From Sphingobium sp. OAS761 (lineage in GTDB: Bacteria; Pseudomonadota; Alphaproteobacteria; Sphingomonadales; Sphingomonadaceae): DNA of 64,000 nt. The notes under the pieces were generated by a model, which was not told the DNA's origin, searched no databases, and saw only the letters and a list, made by a program, of their open reading frames with translations. The position numbers and the translations under genes were made by a program. Shown one piece after another: positions 58,084-64,000 of the stretch (its first letter is position 1; each line of letters starts with the position of its first letter). The stretch is from contig NZ_JALJVY010000018.1 in NCBI RefSeq assembly GCF_024168485.1, positions 1 to 64,000 on the forward strand, written 5' to 3'.

Positions 58084-58184
58084 GTGCGAGGATCGTCACC
58101 CGAATGGGGCGAAACCGCTTGCGGGTTCGATCGGAGCGCAGCGGAGATAGAGCCGTGCCGAAGGTCGCACCCGTAATTTCACCT

Positions 58185-58505
58185 TCAATTTTCGCTATTT
58201 GCTCGGTTCAAGACTGAAAATGTGTCGGCTACAAGATCGGTCCCATAGATCGTTTCCCCTCCACGCTCGTAAGAAGTTTGCCGAACTCTGCCCGTGACAT
58301 GAACCATGTCGCCTTTTGCTGCTTTTCCAGCGTATTCAGCGCATTTTGCGAAACACGTTACCCGGTTCCAATGCGTATCTTCCTGCCACTCGCCATTGAC
58401 CTGACGGTTATAATTTGAAGCCACGTTGACGTATGTAACTTTGTCTTTCTCATCAATTCCGCCAACTTGGCCGATGATCCGAAATTCAGCGATGTTCCGT
58501 GGCAT
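58185..58505 (-). CDS. ssb: Single-stranded DNA-binding protein (copy 2)
   Basis: 106 residues: MPRNIAEFRIIGQVGGIDEKDKVTYVNVASNYNRQ, DTHWNRVTCFAKCAEYAGKAAKGDMVHVTGRVRQTSYERGGETIYGTDLVAD. Same OB fold and length as copy 1 at 39384, diverged throughout. It lies downstream of the HNH-like gene and upstream of repeat B on the same strand. Two SSBs on one plasmid arm fit protection of the T-strand. Confidence 0.9.
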   Translation of the reverse strand: MPRNIAEFRIIGQVGGIDEKDKVTYVNVASNYNRQVNGEWQEDTHWNRVTCFAKCAEYAGKAAKGDMVHVTGRVRQTSYERGGETIYGTDLVADTFSVLNRANSEN

Positions 58506-58534
58506 TGCAACTACTCCTGACGTTGAAAATTAGA

Positions 58535-59314
58535 CTAATTCACCGGGATTTCCGGCACTTCGTAGGACTGACCCTGCGGGGCAATCTCGGCCTGCAAGAT
58601 CACCGGCCCCTGCGGATTCTGGATCGGCTGCGGCCCTGGCTCGATCTGGCCGAAGCTCGGCACCGGCAGCTCTGCCCACTGGATCGGCAAGCCGTATCGC
58701 GCGAGATTTTGCGGCGTCACGGCACGCCGGTAAGTGTCGATCCAGTCGCGCGCGATCGACTGTTGTGCGATCGAAAGCGGAAGCTGGCCGCTGCAAACCA
58801 TCCGATTTAGCAGCTTTTCGAGCTGGTCCTTGCGCTCGCGGTCCAACCCCGTCCACGATTGGAGCCACAGATTGCGAGGGTCGGCCTGGGCGCCGCCGAG
58901 TGAGATTGGAACAAGGAAGTCGAGCGCGAAATCGTCGGGATTCTGATCGGGATAGAAGCTGTTGGCGAGGCGGCGCGTCGCCGCGGCCTTCCATGAAGGC
59001 GGCGGCGATTTTTCGGCCTCGTCCTCGCTGTTGCAAATCGTGGCGGCGAGGTTCGCCTGTGTGATGGCCGGGTCTATCGCGCCAGGAGTCCGCTTACGAT
59101 CGGGGAGCGGCGGCGTGCTGATCCGGCGCGGGAGCCGGTTTTGCCGAAGGTCATTGAAGGTCGAGGCCGCTTGGCAATAGCCGGGATCTACAAGCGCGCT
59201 GCACGCCTCGCGCGTGCTTTCAGGCGGGTTGGCGATCATGTCGGGATGCGACTTCACAAAGGCGCTGGCGAGAATGACGCCGCCGGCGATCATGACGACA
59301 ATGCGGCCGTTCAC
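58535..59314 (-). CDS. HNH-like protein with altered catalytic site
   Basis: About 259 residues from GTG 59314, which overlaps the primase stop (GTGA). A hydrophobic N-terminal segment (VVMIAGGVILASAFV) suggests export or anchoring. The C-terminal part has DFLVPISLGGAQADPRNLWLQSW, QLEKLLNRMVCSGQLPL and AQQSIARDWIDTYRR, the layout of secreted HNH-type proteins, but the usual Asp-His (DHLIPL) is Asp-Phe here. It may be inactive or use another residue. Function unknown. Confidence 0.6.
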   Translation of the reverse strand: MNGRIVVMIAGGVILASAFVKSHPDMIANPPESTREACSALVDPGYCQAASTFNDLRQNRLPRRISTPPLPDRKRTPGAIDPAITQANLAATICNSEDEAEKSPPPSWKAAATRRLANSFYPDQNPDDFALDFLVPISLGGAQADPRNLWLQSWTGLDRERKDQLEKLLNRMVCSGQLPLSIAQQSIARDWIDTYRRAVTPQNLARYGLPIQWAELPVPSFGQIEPGPQPIQNPQGPVILQAEIAPQGQSYEVPEIPVN

Positions 59315-60162
59315 AGGGCTGCCCGCCAAGCATCGTTCCAGTCGCCGCCAGGCGGCGGCAAGATAACCTCGATCCAGCGCCCGTTGGCGGTCAGATGCGG
59401 CTCGGCCTTTTCGATCCCGACGCGGGCGGCCTTGCCATGCTGCGAATAGATGGTGAGGCTGCGGATATGATCGGGAATATGGACGCGGGCATAAAATTCG
59501 GTGCCGCTGACCGACCAACAGCCGGGCAGGCTGAATTTGGCGATGACCGATTCCGCGTCCTCAAATCCTTCGGCCAGGTTCAAATGATTGCCCTCGATCT
59601 GGCCGATGGGGATGGCGCCAGCGCGGGGATCGCCCAAGGTCCGCTTTGGATCGACAAGGCGGGGGTGCTTGTTCCCGTTCCCGTCCACGAAAACGCGCGC
59701 GAGCGCGGCGAGCTGGCGGCGCTCGATGATCGGCAAGAGCAGCGCCGGGAGGCGAAGCCGTTTGCCGCCTTCATAGGTGACGGCGGCGGGATCGTAGCGG
59801 CCGATCGTGGAATGACCGATACGGCGATTTTCGAGATAGAGTTGCGCCGGGGTTCCGGGGAGCGGAAGGGCTTTACTCCACAGCTCGCGAGCGAGGGGGG
59901 TAAGGTCGCGCCGTTCGGGCGGCGCGGTGTCTCTTTCGGTGGGGCGGACATAGCTGCCCTGCGAAGAGAGCGCGTCCATGATTGCGGCCTGGGTGCAACC
60001 GGCGAAACAGTGGAAGAGGACGGCGCTGCGGCCAGGTGTGATCGAAAGCGACGGGCTTGGGTCGTTGTGGGCAGGGCAGCGGGCCTTGCCATAGGAGCCG
60101 TGCCACGTCCCCTTGAGACGTTTGACGACTTCCTTTGCTGCGGTAGTCACGGTCAAATTCAT
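59311..60162 (-). CDS. CHC2 zinc-finger/Toprim primase-like protein
   Basis: 283 residues. A zinc finger CPAHNDPSPSLSI...FHCFAGC (near 29-56) as in DnaG-type primases, then a middle domain (ENRRIGHSTIGRYDPAAVTYEGG) and Toprim-like strands (LNLAEGFEDAESVIAKF near 192, LTIYSQHGKAARVGIEKAE and GGDWNDAW). Plasmid primases of this type prime the complementary strand of incoming DNA. ATG 60162 is preceded by a 250-bp region with no clear minus-strand gene. Confidence 0.85.
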   Translation of the reverse strand: MNLTVTTAAKEVVKRLKGTWHGSYGKARCPAHNDPSPSLSITPGRSAVLFHCFAGCTQAAIMDALSSQGSYVRPTERDTAPPERRDLTPLARELWSKALPLPGTPAQLYLENRRIGHSTIGRYDPAAVTYEGGKRLRLPALLLPIIERRQLAALARVFVDGNGNKHPRLVDPKRTLGDPRAGAIPIGQIEGNHLNLAEGFEDAESVIAKFSLPGCWSVSGTEFYARVHIPDHIRSLTIYSQHGKAARVGIEKAEPHLTANGRWIEVILPPPGGDWNDAWRAAL

Positions 60163-60220
60163 AGTCCGAGAATAGCCTAAGATACAAATCCGGCAACCGC
60201 AAAAGCTTCCCTCTACATGG

Positions 60221-60436
60221 GTGGATCAGGCTCTCTCGTCGCCTTCAGCTCCATTCGACGCTTCGCCAAGCGTTGTCAGTGGCGATTTCAAAACTGCCAT
60301 ATCCGCCTGCTCCCGTTGGGGAGCATTCCGCCGCGTAGCGGCGGTCCAGCGGTTGAGGCTGGACGATATGCTTGCGGTGAGGGCGGGGGCGGTGCGGATA
60401 TGGTGGCCCGTCAGGGCTGACTCGTTGCCCGACTAG
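60221..60436 (+). CDS. Doubtful small ORF in the primase/rep interval
   Basis: 71 residues from GTG 60221 (SGDFKTAISACSRWGAFRRVAAVQRLRLDDMLAVRAGAVRIWWPVRADS). The residue mix looks protein-like, but there is no strong ribosome binding site and a 7-bp perfect hairpin (CCGCCGC-GTA-GCGGCGG, 60328-60344) lies inside. It overlaps the end of the next minus-strand gene. Otherwise 60163-60410 is empty. Confidence 0.3.
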   Translation: MDQALSSPSAPFDASPSVVSGDFKTAISACSRWGAFRRVAAVQRLRLDDMLAVRAGAVRIWWPVRADSLPD

Positions 60437-61436
60437 GGCAACTCCGCTTCTCCTCTCTTAGAATATATTTATTCGGATGAGGAGGAGTGCATTGATTGCA
60501 CTCACGGGTCAGACGTTCGCTTTCCCTGCGCTGCTCGGCACGCTCCCCGGCGAGAATGAGGGCGGCGCGTTGCGCCGCGTCCTGCGGCATGAGACGCCGG
60601 CGTTCTACGGCGCCGGTGGATGCCAACATCTCGGCGTGCTGCTCCAGGCTGTCGGCGCGGCGCTGTTCCTCGTCGTCGGGGACGGGGGCGAAAAGCCCGA
60701 TAAGCTTCCCGATCCAGTTGGGAAGCTGGCAGCGGTAGAGATTGGAGGTCTGCTCCGATCGCGCGCCCTGCTCGCTGTCGCGGGTGTAGATGTAGCGCCT
60801 GATCCATTCGAGCAAGCCAAGGTCGCGCAGGCGGTCGAGGCAATATTTGACGGCGCGCCGGCCGAGGCCGGTCCAGCGCATGAGGGTTTCGTAGGACGGA
60901 TTGCACCAGCCCTTGCGATATTGCAGCTCGTCCAGAATACGCAGCATCATGTCACGGCAAGAGCGCGTGAAAAGCGTCAGCTTCGCTTCGTCGGCCGTCA
61001 GCTCGCGTCCTGCGCGGGCCTGGGCGGCTAGATCTCGCCCACGCTCGAATGTGAGATAGCAGGCCCGCGACAATGCGCGGCGCTGGTCTGCCGAAATCGA
61101 CCGGACAAAATCATGCTCGGCCGCCTCGCCGGTGCGAACGCTCCCAGCCCATACCGGGCGGCGTGTGATGTGCGTTCCGCCCCTGCTAACTTGGGCGCGC
61201 GGTTTGGTGCCGAGAAGGCGCGAGGCCGTGCGGCTGAGCGAGGATTTGAAACCTGGTTGAAAGGGTTTCAGGCCACATATGACGGCGAGGGGCAGAACCG
61301 TGACGCCGCAGGCGCGTTGCTGCTCCTGAAGCGTGTAGGCCGCGGCTATGTCGTCGTCCGCAACGCCATGGGCGCGCAGCTCCGCGAGAGCGCCCGCCGG
61401 CACTTGCGCGACACCAGTTTGCAGGGTGTGCAACAT
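60411..61436 (-). CDS. Plasmid replication protein with winged-helix domain
   Basis: 341 residues, GGAGG before ATG 61436. Helical with YRKGWCNPSYETLMRWTGLGRRAVKYCLDRLRDLGLLEWIRRY near 175-215, a clear winged helix (HTH_36-like), flanked by a central helical region and a Glu/Arg-rich tail. Similar proteins accompany RPA-type RepA on alphaproteobacterial plasmids and are annotated as replication proteins. It sits between the primase and the iterons. Exact role (helper initiator or regulator) unknown. Confidence 0.7.
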   Translation of the reverse strand: MLHTLQTGVAQVPAGALAELRAHGVADDDIAAAYTLQEQQRACGVTVLPLAVICGLKPFQPGFKSSLSRTASRLLGTKPRAQVSRGGTHITRRPVWAGSVRTGEAAEHDFVRSISADQRRALSRACYLTFERGRDLAAQARAGRELTADEAKLTLFTRSCRDMMLRILDELQYRKGWCNPSYETLMRWTGLGRRAVKYCLDRLRDLGLLEWIRRYIYTRDSEQGARSEQTSNLYRCQLPNWIGKLIGLFAPVPDDEEQRRADSLEQHAEMLASTGAVERRRLMPQDAAQRAALILAGERAEQRRESERLTRECNQCTPPHPNKYILREEKRSCPSRATSQP

Positions 61437-61710
61437 CGTTCGTCCTCCCGTGTGGAAGGGCGTTCACGGGCAAAGAAAGAGCGTGGCGCGAGACGCGCTG
61501 TTCGTTTGACAGAGGGTGCGGGGAGAGCTATCTAATCACTAGATTGACTGCGATCCGAGTGGCGCCAACCACTTGAAAGCTACCCCGATGCCCGGCCTCG
61601 TGCCGGGCTTCGTTTATCCGGTCACGCCTTCCCCCTTCATCCCGATCACCGACAGGAACGCCGGCAGCGAGATTTTCGCAGCAATGTTTGGGGAGCGGAA
61701 GGAGCTACGG

Positions 61711-61829
61711 TTCGTGCTATCGCGTAGGAAACACTCAAAAAGTTCGTGCTATCGCGTAGGAATGAACGCGACCATTCGTGCTTTCGGATATGGTTCGCGC
61801 TCGCTTAGTTCGTGCTTTTGAGTAGGAAA
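61711..61829 (+). repeat. oriV: Iterons 3' of repA (candidate oriV)
   Basis: Direct repeats with consensus TTCGTGCTWTCGMGTAGGAA at 61711, 61743 and 61809, plus a degenerate copy at 61775. Spacing is 32, 32 and 34 bases, about three helical turns. A typical Rep-binding iteron array. The interval 61437-61871 holds no gene. Confidence 0.85.
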
Positions 61830-61871
61830 TGGCGTTCCATTCCGAATCGGTCGCAACCGATTCCCCCTGCC

Positions 61872-62732
61872 TCATCCAAGCTTCTTTTGCCGCCGTGTGA
61901 TGACGACTTTAGTATTCTTGGCCTTGCGGCCTGCCTTCGGCGCCGCATCATCAGGTTCAACCTCATCTTCGATAAGGTGAAGCTGGTATTCGGGGATTGT
62001 ATCTGCTTTCGCTATGGCGCGCAGCGCGCTGCGGAAATTAGCCAATTGATTCTGATACCCAATTTGCAGCCGGAAAGTGGCGAGATCAATTTCCAGGCTT
62101 TGCCCTTCTGCGCATGTGGAGCGGGCAACTTCATAAATCCGTCGTTCGATGGGGCCGAGCTGAAAATAGGCCGTCGCGTAATTGAGAACCTGCCGATCGT
62201 GCAGAATGGCGCGAAACAGCCAATCGCAAAGGCGAACCTTGACCGCCTTCAATCGGCGCTCGCCCTTGCTCGTCTTTGCATATTTGAGCTGCGCTTCGGA
62301 GAGCCACGAGAAAAAGCCGTCGACGCCTTCGCCCCCAGCCTCGATATTCGTTTTGATCTGAGTGCCCTGCAAACGCTCCAGGGCATCCGCCAGCCTATCG
62401 TAGGAACGGGACGAATGATTGCTCCCGGTGACACTGAACAGGTCATGTGCGGTAAACACGAAATCCTGCGCCACCTCGTCGCCGTCTTCCATCTTCGAAG
62501 CCATAAGGCTCGCAATATAAAGGACTATTTCCTTGTCATAGATCGTGGCGACGCCCTTGGCGCTGGGCCGAACCTCGATGGAAACGCTCGGCGTGCCGTA
62601 TGCCAAAGGCTTCATCCAGGCGTTCTTGCTCAGCGCAAAAAACGGGAAAGCCATCAGCGATCGCTCGCCGCGCACTTCACCAGTTAGCGGGCTGTCGAGC
62701 AGGAAAAGTTCGCCTTGCGGAGTTTGCTTCAT
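61872..62732 (-). CDS. repA: RepA replication initiator (RPA family)
   Basis: 286 residues with GGAGCGG before ATG 62732. N-terminal MAFPFFALSKNAWMKPLAYGTPSVSIEVRPSAKGVATIYDKEIVLYIASLM is the signature of replication initiator protein A (RPA). Winged helices follow (SRSYDRLADALERLQGTQIKTNI; PIERRIYEVARSTCAE) and a basic tail (PKAGRKAKNTKVVITRRQKK). It should bind the iterons on either side to start and autoregulate replication. Confidence 0.92.
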   Translation of the reverse strand: MKQTPQGELFLLDSPLTGEVRGERSLMAFPFFALSKNAWMKPLAYGTPSVSIEVRPSAKGVATIYDKEIVLYIASLMASKMEDGDEVAQDFVFTAHDLFSVTGSNHSSRSYDRLADALERLQGTQIKTNIEAGGEGVDGFFSWLSEAQLKYAKTSKGERRLKAVKVRLCDWLFRAILHDRQVLNYATAYFQLGPIERRIYEVARSTCAEGQSLEIDLATFRLQIGYQNQLANFRSALRAIAKADTIPEYQLHLIEDEVEPDDAAPKAGRKAKNTKVVITRRQKKLG

Positions 62733-62780
62733 TTCCGCTCCATCATAACATCGGACCCCCAGCCACGGGCTGGCCTGCGA

Positions 62781-62874
62781 TTCCTACTCGAAAGCACGAA
62801 TTTTGTCACCGCGGCCCTAGGTTGGCCGCAGCTTGTCGGGGATTCTGAGGAATCTTCGTGCTTTCGAGTAGGAA
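62781..62874. promoter_or_regulatory. Inverted iteron pair upstream of repA
   Basis: The iteron TTCGTGCTTTCGAGTAGGAA occurs at 62855-62874 and, inverted, at 62781-62800. Pairs in opposite orientation next to the initiator gene usually serve as the operator at which Rep dimers repress their own promoter. The rest of 62875-63182 holds no gene I can support. Confidence 0.8.
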
Positions 62875-63182
62875 TCGCACAGCTTCCTGAATGAGCTGCA
62901 GGGCTTGCCAGGCGGGGTGCGCTATCGTGCATTGGGGAGCAGATCCTACCGATATTAAGCTTATGACCGACACCCTTTGCAATCCACGGACACGCCAATC
63001 GCGAGCGATGGCGCTGACCTCTTCGATGAGAGGTTTCGAGGATAGTCCGACTTTGTTATTTAAGTCAATTCCGTTATCGCGCCACGCTGTCATTTAGTCA
63101 CGGGATTCGGTCGCCTTCCCGTGGGGCCTGTTGTATGCTCCAATATGGATGTTAACCAACTTGGAAGGCCACGGGATCGCAC

Positions 63183-63437
63183 ATGCCGCAATATTTGAAA
63201 TTGGACCAAGCGGCGTCTGACCTAGCAAAGATGCTGGGCGAGAATTGTAAAGCGCGGAGAGCGCAGCAAAAAATGTCACAGGCCGAATTGTCGGAGCGCA
63301 GCGGCATCGCCGCTTCCCATCTATCGTATATTGAGCACGGGAAGGCGAATCCGACGCTTGAGGTTCTGGAGCATCTGGCAGAAGGCTTGGGATGCACCGT
63401 CCTCGATCTGCTCAGCAGCAGCCAAAACAAGAGTTAA
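63183..63437 (+). CDS. XRE-family regulator
   Basis: 84 residues. A full Cro/CI-type HTH: LGENCKARRAQQKMSQAELSERSGIAASHLSYIEHGKANPTLEVLEHLAEGLG. Typical small plasmid or phage repressor, possibly controlling the next gene or transfer. ATG 63183; a run of repeats GGCCACGGGATCG lies just before it. Confidence 0.88.
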   Translation: MPQYLKLDQAASDLAKMLGENCKARRAQQKMSQAELSERSGIAASHLSYIEHGKANPTLEVLEHLAEGLGCTVLDLLSSSQNKS

Positions 63438-63503
63438 ATGTTTGCAAATGATTATCATTAGCTGGACATGGGGATAGCCGAGGCTAGAATAGGCGGTTCC
63501 TCA

Positions 63504-63761
63504 ATGACAGCAGAGATATTGACCATGCAAAACAGAGGAACGTCGTCAGCGGATTTGCATGGCATTCTCCGCAAGCAAGCGATAATCCGGTCCAAGCAAC
63601 GCGGCCTATCTCTTTCAGAACTCGCCACCGCCAGCATTATTGAGGAATCGCGATTGAGCGGTATCCTAACTGGTGAGGCGGATGGCGTTACGTTGCGGGA
63701 ACTTGCCGGACTGTCCCTTGCACTCGACGTTCCTTTGACCGCTCTGCTCAGCGAGTCATGA
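63504..63761 (+). CDS. Second small HTH regulator
   Basis: 85 residues from ATG 63504 (ATG 63468 and 63525 are alternatives). HTH: ILRKQAIIRSKQRGLSLSELATASIIEESRLSGILTGEADGVTLRELAGLSLALDVPL, XRE-like but divergent in the recognition helix. Paired with the preceding XRE gene on the same strand. Function unknown. Confidence 0.65.
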   Translation: MTAEILTMQNRGTSSADLHGILRKQAIIRSKQRGLSLSELATASIIEESRLSGILTGEADGVTLRELAGLSLALDVPLTALLSES

Positions 63762-64000
63762 CGTAAGAGAAGGCGCGTCCTTGTGCCGCTGCAAGAAGTC
63801 GAACAGCGTCGTTCGCCCGACGCCCAGTTCCTTCGCCACGCTCCCCACGGTTGCTCCGTCTGCATCGAGCATAGTGCGAATGCTCGGAAGCTGGTCGTCC
63901 GTCAGCAGGGGCTTGCGGCCAGGCTTTGAATCGCTGGCATGGGTTTTCATGCCGTGAACCCTGCGCCAGTGGTTATCGAACGCCGCAATCAAGCGGTATA
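63756..64000 (-). CDS. Recombinase-like HTH C-terminus (cut by window)
   Basis: The frame is open to the right window edge. The visible end, GRKPLLTDDQLPSIRTMLDADGATVGSVAKELGVGRTTLFDFLQRHKD, is the Hin-type HTH that ends serine recombinases and resolvases. The piece upstream (DNHWRRVHGMKTHASDSKP) does not look like a resolvase catalytic domain, so this may be a fragment or a small HTH protein. It overlaps the end of the previous gene by six bases. Confidence 0.5.
   Translation of the reverse strand, partial: YRLIAAFDNHWRRVHGMKTHASDSKPGRKPLLTDDQLPSIRTMLDADGATVGSVAKELGVGRTTLFDFLQRHKDAPSLTS

Noticed and set aside
57656..58150. 164-codon plus-strand ORF through repeat B (and its counterpart in repeat A)
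   Set aside because: The shared part translates the same in both copies only because the DNA is nearly the same; it starts antisense inside ardC and the two frames diverge outside the core, so structure rather than coding explains the conservation.
61605..61625. Possible DnaA box near the iterons (TTATCCGGT)
   Set aside because: Two mismatches in the critical 3' half; not convincing.

Overview
The window is about 64 kb of a GC-rich conjugative plasmid (or a plasmid-like integrated element). The gene content and protein style point to an alphaproteobacterium, most likely a sphingomonad (Sphingobium, Novosphingobium or Sphingomonas type). That host call is inference: there is no rRNA or chromosomal marker here. 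I see no tRNA, rRNA or CRISPR array.

Layout. (1) 1-11.4 kb, plus strand: a P-type (VirB) type IV secretion operon in order virB3 (cut by the window edge), B4, B5, an EexN-type exclusion lipoprotein, B6, a B7-like lipoprotein, B8, B9, B10, B11, virD4 and a small unknown gene. (2) 11.4-33.4 kb: a stress and detoxification cargo island. It carries a group III truncated globin, a DUF1971 protein and flavohaemoglobin behind an NsrR-type box; a broken Fe-superoxide dismutase; beta-carbonic anhydrase; 1-Cys peroxiredoxin; a LysR regulator; an NsrR-like Rrf2 regulator beside a siroheme nitrite/sulfite reductase; a FUSC/DUF1656/HlyD/NodT efflux operon; a single-domain response regulator; a ClC channel and a MarR regulator; a relic of cysJ; a trans-sulfuration enzyme; and small proteins. 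Its right edge abuts a decayed Tn3-family transposase. (3) 33.7-36.4 kb, minus strand: mobilisation genes (unknown, MOBP-type relaxase, double ribbon-helix-helix accessory protein) and, next to them, an RP4-like nic site with an inverted repeat (oriT). (4) 36.4-58.5 kb: mostly minus-strand genes pointing back at oriT: ParA and partner, SSB, serine recombinases, a CHAT-type protease, zeta toxin, large ParB, DUF3768, ArdC antirestriction, a second SSB. Plus-strand cassettes (DUF3800; PD-(D/E)XK plus GIY-YIG nucleases; others) are interspersed. (5) 58.5-63 kb: HNH-like protein, CHC2/Toprim primase-like protein, a helix-turn-helix replication protein, and RepA (RPA family) with iterons on both sides. 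(6) 63-64 kb: two small regulators and a cut recombinase-like C-terminus.

How it fits together. If the predicted nic (between 36380 and 36381, plus strand) is right, the plus strand is transferred rightward, so 36.4-58 kb enters the recipient first. Nearly all its maintenance and anti-defence genes are on the minus strand, the orientation that lets the single-stranded T-strand serve directly as template. Two near-identical structured non-coding repeats (about 380-415 bp, with a 108-bp core differing at 2 positions) sit immediately upstream of the ArdC operon and the DUF3768/ParB operon. I propose them as Frpo-like single-stranded promoters, and this is the most interesting signal in the window. 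In the cargo, one palindromic operator (arms around TATATCG/CGATATA) precedes the efflux operon and lies between ClC and marR, with a degenerate copy before the response regulator, defining a small MarR regulon.
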